Shown here: positions 58,587 through 64,000 of the stretch, in pieces
Numbering within the stretch: the stretch's first letter is position 1
How the letters are laid out: every line of letters starts with the position of its first letter
Source: Anthonomus grandis grandis
Taxonomy: Eukaryota; Arthropoda; Insecta; Coleoptera; Curculionidae
Length of the DNA stretch: 64,000 nt
Direction of reading: 5' to 3'
Assembly: GCF_022605725.1 (NCBI RefSeq)
Contig: NC_065549.1
Location: 15,662,114-15,726,113, forward strand
Notes under the pieces: model-generated
Told to the model about the DNA's origin: nothing
The model's database searches: none
Seen by the model: only the letters and a program-made list of their open reading frames with translations
Made by a program: the position numbers and the translations under genes

Positions 58587-59349
58587 TTGCAAAATTCCCT
58601 TTTTAATAATGTATCATATGTAATATTTCTTATATTTAAAACCTGAATTTTTGGAAAAAACTAAATTTGCCGCAGTATGCTTTGCTTAAACTCATAAAAC
58701 AATTAAATATTGTAACTCTCAATAAATGTTACACATTATGAATACAAGATTGACAAAAATACTAACAATGCAATATCGTTACTCAGTAGTAGTGCACACT
58801 CATTACTTTAGGGAAGCACCTTTATTATTTTCGAAACATATTTAAAAAACAAATTAAAAAAAAAAACAAGGGAAATTTGATTAACAATTTCATTGTATAT
58901 TGGGTTTAACAAGCGTTGGTAAATAAATAAATAATTAAACAATAAATTTAACAACCAAAAACCTTTGTCTTGAAATAAAATTATATGAAGTGCTCAAATT
59001 GTCATCCCTTCGTACCAAAAAATAATTGCACTCTTATGAATATTGAACACCGCGCAATTTATTTCTCGTATACTTAATCTGTTAAACTCCCTAATAATAG
59101 TTAACCCATCTTCTAATTATTTTGAAATTCCCTCCTCGCCTAAACTTTATTCTTTAGTGTTCTAATTTAGACAATATCGAGGATTATTTTGGCTCAAAAT
59201 GCGTTTATTATTTCTGTAAGAAATGTCACAGTTTGTAAATGTACATCAATCGGTCCATATCATAGTCTCAAGAAAATTGGGGTAATTAGTAATTTTTTGT
59301 ACTAGCCAGTTATAAAGAAACATCTTTTCTCTTTCAGAATCTCCAGACT

Positions 59350-59700
59350 TTCAGCATCTCCAGGATGCACTTTTTGAGCTAAATGAATTTGAAATGGCTT
59401 AAATCCACTTTTTTGTTTATTTTCAAGTTTTTTTTAAGTTTCCAAACACGTTTATGAGAGCAATGATATTTTGGCAAACTTGCTGTGTAGATTTCTCTGG
59501 GTTCATATTTATCTATAAAGTATTTTTTGATGTAGTGCTAATCCATGCTTCATTAAGTAAGTTTTCTTTAGTTTCTTTATCCATTATATATCCATCTTTA
59601 CTTTTAGGGTTATTAAAAGAACCAAACATACCAAGATTTTTATCCAAAGTTTTAAATAGAGTATGGTACGGTTGGTGCTCCGGATATATCAACAAATAGA
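59350..59700 (-). pseudogene. Mariner-superfamily transposase remnant
   Basis: Minus-strand text FGSFNNPKSKDGYIMDKETK and KENLLNEAWISTTSKNTL, then in another frame GFKPFQIHLAQKVHPGDAES (about 59400-59345), which matches the segment linking the helix-turn-helix to the catalytic domain in mariner-type transposases. No catalytic block identified. Confidence 0.5.
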
Positions 59701-60030
59701 TTTCTGACGTTCCAATGACATTTCTATCGCATCCAATTTATTATAAAATTGGAATCATATCTCGCTTTTCTTTATTCTTAAAAACCATACTTGCTTGAAT
59801 TATTAATAAAATACTTGTAACTTTATACTATAATACTAACAAAATATACAAATATTTAAAACATATGATATTTATGACAGTTCAAATATTATCTTATCAG
59901 TTTTCATCACAGCGTAATGATAATTTAGTTTTTTCCAAAAATTTGGGTTTTTACAGATAATAAATATTACTTATTACATATGGTAATGGTATGGTAATGA
60001 CAAAGGTAATGATTGAGAGGTAATGAATGA

Positions 60031-60368
60031 GATTTTAAAAATGTAAAAATTCAATATGGCGCCTATAAGAAAAAACAGAGTTGATGATGGTTGGCGAAAG
60101 AAAAAACGTGGTATTAAAAATCTAAAAACACCATCATATAGCACGAAAAAAGTGGCAATGCTAAAGTGTAAACTATTTTAAAATGGGATAAGAAATATCC
60201 CGAGAAAAAAATAAAATCGATTTTTTCAATTTTCGTATTTTTTCGAATATCTTCCGAACCATTCGGAATTTAAATTTTTTTAAACGGCGTATTGTTAAGC
60301 TTCCTTAACTTTGCCTCAATCTAACCATCCGAGATCCCCATGTTGAGGGTCGAATTTGGAACGCCCTG
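60031..60368 (-). repeat. Right inverted arm of the 2.1-kb element
   Basis: Partner of 58234-58586. The shared block occurs at about 60053-60089. Confidence 0.85.
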
Positions 60369-60389
60369 TATAGCCTTAGATTAGATTAA

Positions 60390-61372
60390 AATAAGGGTGA
60401 AGGTACACTGCGACCTATAAGATCTATTGTGTGCCCCTTCCTAATTGCTGCTTGATGTTAACCTCAAGTCAAAGTACTTCGTACACTCCTATTGCTTTGA
60501 TAAAGGCTAATAATTGTGACGGCTTTAGTGACGGGATGATTCCTCGAAAACTTCATACCTGCCAAGATGTATAGCATATTCTTATTCTATATTTTAGAAC
60601 CTCTTCTTCTTTGACTGTCATCTCCTATCAGAAGTGGGTTATTCTTATTTTATTTGCTGCCACTCTGAAAAGTTCTATTGAGCTACAGTTAAACCATTCT
60701 CGTTCTGCCAATGTTTCTTGTTCCCTTTATCGTTCCTTGCATAACTACTCTATAAGCATCTCACACCACTATCCACTTATTATATGTCTTAGATATTGTA
60801 ACTTTCTTGCTTTTATGTTGTTAATTACTTCATATTCACTCATTTCTCAAAGTATTTCAATGTTTGTTTTTTTTTGTCCATGATATCGTGAGCATGCTTC
60901 TATAACACCACATTTCTAACCACTGCAGTTGTTTATGTGTTCTTGTTTAAGTGTCCAGCTTTCCAGTGCATAATATAGTATTGAAAACACATAGCACCTT
61001 AATGTTCTCATTCTTAGTTCTTTTGTTATGTGTCTGAAACAAAGGATTGTTTTCAGTTTTACAAACGCACTTCTTGCTGTCTCTTTTCTAGTTCTTATTT
61101 CTATTATTTGCTCATTATTTTCTGTAATCCAGGTGACCAGGTTTTGTATTTTCGAACTCTTTCTATTTGTCCATCTAGTAAATTTATGTTTGATTATTGA
61201 GCTTTTTTGTTTTTACCATATTTTTAGTCTTTTTTAAGTTTATTTTTAATCCTTACTGTTCAAAAAATATACTGGTTCTATTTAATAGTCTTTGAAGGTC
61301 TTCCGCGAAGCTTGCCATATTCGCTATATCATCCGCATATCTTATATTGTTTATAATTTTTTTATTTATTGT
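60390..61372 (-). pseudogene. RTE-type LINE, reverse transcriptase 3' part
   Basis: Minus strand from about 61350: IRYADDIANMASFAEDLQRL (active site), GLKINLKKTK, a broken form of the KYLG-WIT block, EIRTRKETARSAFVKLKTIL-like text, HITKELRMRTLRCYVFSILY, LESWTLKQEH, and further frameshifted C-terminal blocks to about 60600, followed by 3' untranslated sequence. Same family type as the fragments at 11.2-12.8 kb, with the complementary part of the element. Multiple indels. Confidence 0.75.
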
Positions 61373-61472
61373 AATTCCTTAGAACAAAAATTATTAATAA
61401 ATGTTTTTATAAATAGAAAGGTCACATTAATTATTCAAAACTTTATTTAAAAAAAAAATAAAAAAAAAGTTA

Positions 61473-61544
61473 TAGCAGAGCGTGGTTTCGATCCACGGAC
61501 CTCTGGGTTATGGGCCCAGCACGCTTCCACTGCGCCACTCTGCT
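61473..61544 (-). tRNA. Initiator tRNA-Met (CAT), copy 1
   Basis: 72 nt, full cloverleaf: acceptor AGCAGAG/CTCTGCT, D stem GCGC/GCGT, anticodon loop CCCATAA on a CTGGG/CCCAG stem, T stem CGTGG/CCACG. Eukaryotic initiator features: A1-T72 pair, three G-C pairs at the base of the anticodon stem, and T loop ATCGAAA (A54, A60). No intron. A T run follows the 3' end as RNA polymerase III terminator. A frame-like reading across the gene is incidental. Confidence 0.97.
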
Positions 61545-61551
61545 CTATGAC

Positions 61552-61561
61552 GGAATATTCT
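61552..61561 (-). promoter_or_regulatory. Upstream palindrome of tRNA copy 1
   Basis: AGAATATTCC on the minus strand, ending exactly 7 bases before the tRNA 5' end. Equivalent elements lie at the same distance from copies 2 and 3. Confidence 0.6.
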
Positions 61562-61923
61562 ATTGTGAAAGTCAAATAAGTCGCTACACTAATGATTTTA
61601 TCTGAGAAAAAGGCAAATTAAATAAAATATTCTATTTTTCTAAAATACTAAAAAATTATATTTGTCACAATTATACCCACATTTTCCAATAAAATTACAT
61701 TTTTGTAAATAAATAGCTAAAAATACTCAATTTGTTCCAAGAAAGACGCGTAAAAAAATACCCCATTTTACCGAAAATTTCCAATTTTTACAAAAAATCA
61801 TTTTAAATCAAAATAATAATAAAAGTATTAATTTTTTTAATGTGTATATTTTAGAGCAAAAAATAATTATTAAGTATTCATATAAAAAGGAAGCTATATT
61901 ATATGATAAATAAAAAAAAGTAA

Positions 61924-61995
61924 TAGCAGAGCGTGGTTTCGATCCACGGACCTCTGGGTTATGGGCCCAGCACGCTTCCACTGCGCCACTCTGCT
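61924..61995 (-). tRNA. Initiator tRNA-Met (CAT), copy 2
   Basis: Identical 72-nt gene body to copy 1, same strand, 451 bp to its right. All stems and initiator identity bases intact. Downstream T run on the minus strand (TTACTTTTTTTT). Together with copy 3 it forms a small cluster. Confidence 0.97.
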
Positions 61996-62002
61996 CTGTA
62001 GG

Positions 62003-62012
62003 AGAATATTCT
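62003..62012 (-). promoter_or_regulatory. Upstream palindrome of tRNA copy 2
   Basis: Perfect palindrome AGAATATTCT, 7 bases before the tRNA 5' end, although the flanks of copy 2 otherwise differ more from copies 1 and 3. Confidence 0.6.
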
Positions 62013-62442
62013 ATTATAAGCGCCACATAGAACAGGTCGGTATATTAAAAAGTTCAGTTAAACAAAATGTATATAATAAATAATAATTATATGTACTAGG
62101 TGTTAGCATTTGTCCTTGCTATAATAATAGGTAATTGTAATCAGTACTATATCTATAACTCTATAAAAATTATTGTAATTGACCATTTCAAGTTTCAAGG
62201 TTTTGTGAAATATTATTGTTTATTGTATATTATCTAATAAAATGTAATGCATAAATTATTTTTTGTTGAAAAAGTTTGCAAAAATAGGTAGTCTTGTAAA
62301 TTGTAAATTTTGTTTATCTATTTAATATATTACATTATCGTTTATAATATATCATAATATGATACGTATTATTGAATAATATTTTATCATATATATTATA
62401 CAGACATCAGTTATATCACGAGTAGGTTGTGACGATCACAAT

Positions 62443-62452
62443 AGAATGTTCT
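62443..62452 (+). promoter_or_regulatory. Upstream palindrome of tRNA copy 3
   Basis: AGAATGTTCT, 7 bases before the tRNA 5' end; one base differs from the perfect palindrome. Confidence 0.6.
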
Positions 62453-62459
62453 GTCATAG

Positions 62460-62531
62460 AGCAGAGTGGCGCAGTGGAAGCGTGCTGGGCCCATAACCCA
62501 GAGGTCCGTGGATCGAAACCACGCTCTGCTA
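62460..62531 (+). tRNA. Initiator tRNA-Met (CAT), copy 3
   Basis: Same 72-nt sequence on the plus strand, divergent from copies 1 and 2. Followed by AACTTTTTTTTC terminator. The 5' flank (CACAATAGAAT.TTC.GTCATAG) matches that of copy 1, so the two descend from one duplication that included the promoter region. Confidence 0.97.
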
Positions 62532-64000
62532 TAACTTTTTTTTCATTTTCACAAGTTTTTATATATATGCCTTCCTTAGCTATAAAATATTCATATAAGT
62601 TTTTAATTGTTTTTTTTTAAGTATTACTCAGGTAATAAAAACGAAAACTTAAGTACCTAATTATTTTTACAATTTTTTTACTATATTTTAATTTTTTATT
62701 TTGGAAGCCTGTATTTACAATGGGTAATAAAAGAGTGTAGACCAATAAACATTTTTAACAGGGTGTCCCGAAGTACCAAAACACCATAAAAATATATTTT
62801 ATTGTCCATCAATAAATTATTTTAAAATCATAAAATACCCTTTTACTATAGTAGGAGGAAATCGTTTATTCCATATTTTAAATAGAACTTTCTGTATAAC
62901 ATTTTTTTTTGAATATATTAATAATTTTCAGATAAAACACTTATTTATGAATAATTATTGATTTAAAATATGCCACACGAATCCTCCTCATACGTTTTTG
63001 TCATTGCTTTCCAAATTATTCAGAATATTATAAGATTCTGTGAAGTGATTTCTGGTACATATAAATTTCAATTACTATTCGTCTAAATAATATCGGAACA
63101 ATAAAATTCTGATATTTCAACCAATAAGAATGATTTCATATCGTCCTATCACTAGATATATAAACATCCCGATTGTGACATTTTACGACATTAATTATTA
63201 AATTGTCAATTGTAAAATGTCAATTGCTTCTTTTGTTAAATGACAACATTGACAAAAATACGTTCAAGAATATAAAACCTAGGAAAAAATATATATGGAG
63301 AGTATGGAGACTATTCCTGATACATTTCGTAAAGAATTCTACGTATTAATCCATTAGGAGCAATTTTCTTCCACAACTTATACCCTTTTTATAATTTAAA
63401 AATATTCTGAAGTAATACTAAGGTATTCTCCTAGGCAAAAAATGGTTTTGGAAAGATTTATACATTCAGGGCCGTAGCCAGGTTTCTGTTTGTATCAGGG
63501 CATTGCTGGTTATCATCAGGGCGAAATTTTTTGGCTCTATTTTTTTTTGCAAGCGAAAAATGATTTTTTTTTGTTTTGCAACCTTCTTCTACTATTAAGG
63601 CATATTAAACAAATGTTTTTAATAAGACGACCTTTATTGAAAATTATTTTTTGAGTTTCCATAACTACCGAACACATTATATAAATAACGTAAAACACAA
63701 TACCAAACACAAACTAACCAATATAATTCTGATAAATTTTTGTAAAATAAATGGGATCTTGTAAAAGAGTTATTAAGTAAACTTACAGTAACATGCACTA
63801 ACAGTAACAAAAAAATATAAATAACAAAAACATATAATTTAAAATCACTACCCATGTATTTAATCATTAATACTTTATATTGTTTGTTATATAAAATAAA
63901 AAGTCGACACGAAAATAATAGAAATCCATAAAAAAAATCTAAATTTATTTTAATTTAATTTACTAAAATAGGGGAATCTTTTTATTAGCAGAATTATGAA
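62532..64000. other. No gene; two possible transposon ends
   Basis: AT-rich, no coding motif. ACAGGGTGTCCCGAAGTACC at about 62759 looks like one end of a Tc1/mariner relic. CAGGGCCGTAGCCAGG at about 63472 resembles ends of hAT-like elements that would continue to the right. No matching opposite end in the window. Confidence 0.35.

Larger units (their letters stand above)
58234..60368 (-). mobile_element. Second long-arm DNA element, 2135 bp
   Basis: TA-flanked (58232-58233, 60369-60370), ends CAGGGTTTCAAATTCGACCC and CAGGGCGTTCCAAATTCGAC (inverted), arms 58234-58586 and 60031-60368. The centre is AT-rich with remnants of a minus-strand transposase near 59350-59700. Similar in plan to the element at 48080, but of a different sequence family apart from one shared block. 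Confidence 0.85.

Noticed and set aside
61808..62026. Protein-like frame on the minus strand with a twin at 62429-62620 (plus)
   Set aside because: Both simply translate the tRNA gene sequence (shared SGAVEACWAHNPEVRGS), not a protein family.

Overview
AT-rich eukaryotic DNA, almost certainly an insect nuclear genome (a beetle or similar; species not decided). It contains many apurinic-endonuclease LINEs, mariner, pogo and other IS630-Tc1-mariner relics, initiator tRNA genes without introns, and one exon with clean GT-AG borders. There is no prokaryotic gene organisation. Most long open frames are decayed transposon genes.

Host genes. The only convincing host coding sequence is a small exon on the minus strand (24381-24501). 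It encodes the N-terminus of what looks like a spectraplakin (short stop/MACF family) and ends exactly where the family's conserved actin-binding region should begin in the next exon, outside the window. The window is therefore probably a very large 5' intron of that gene. Two possible upstream control regions or noncoding first exons are a twin-CCAAT region at 29.93-30.06 kb and a CpG-rich stretch at 42.8-43.2 kb. Three initiator tRNA-Met genes lie at 61.47-62.53 kb and share an upstream palindrome at an identical distance.

Layout. 0-3 kb: decayed LINE-A (minus). 4.5-7.3 kb: three diverged ~530-bp tandem repeats, the second split by a 1284-bp mariner. 9.5 kb: fold-back element. 10.9-12.8 kb: DD41D fragment and a broken RTE LINE. 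14.5-15.6 kb: DNA element with terminal inverted repeats. 18.4-22.3 kb: LINE-B and LINE-C. 23.5-24.3 kb: short DD41D element. 25.8-28.9 kb: LINE scraps and a Penelope-like terminal-repeat pair with hammerhead-like cores. 32.8-41.7 kb: pogo-like element containing LINE-E (itself containing a precise DD82E insertion) and LINE-F. 43.2-47.7 kb: small inverted-repeat element containing the nearly complete LINE-G. 48.1-51.3 kb: 3.2-kb element with ~460-bp inverted arms and two unrelated coding modules. 51.3-57.2 kb: LINE-H, LINE-I and LINE-J end to end. 58.2-60.4 kb: second long-arm element. 60.4-61.4 kb: RTE 3' end. 61.5-62.5 kb: tRNA cluster.

The elements do not form a pathway. Their nesting gives a relative history: pogo is older than LINE-E, which is older than the DD82E insertion. 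The most unusual items are the hammerhead-like cores, the chimeric long-arm element, the repeated 12-16 bp motif throughout the pogo element, and the conserved palindrome upstream of the tRNA genes.
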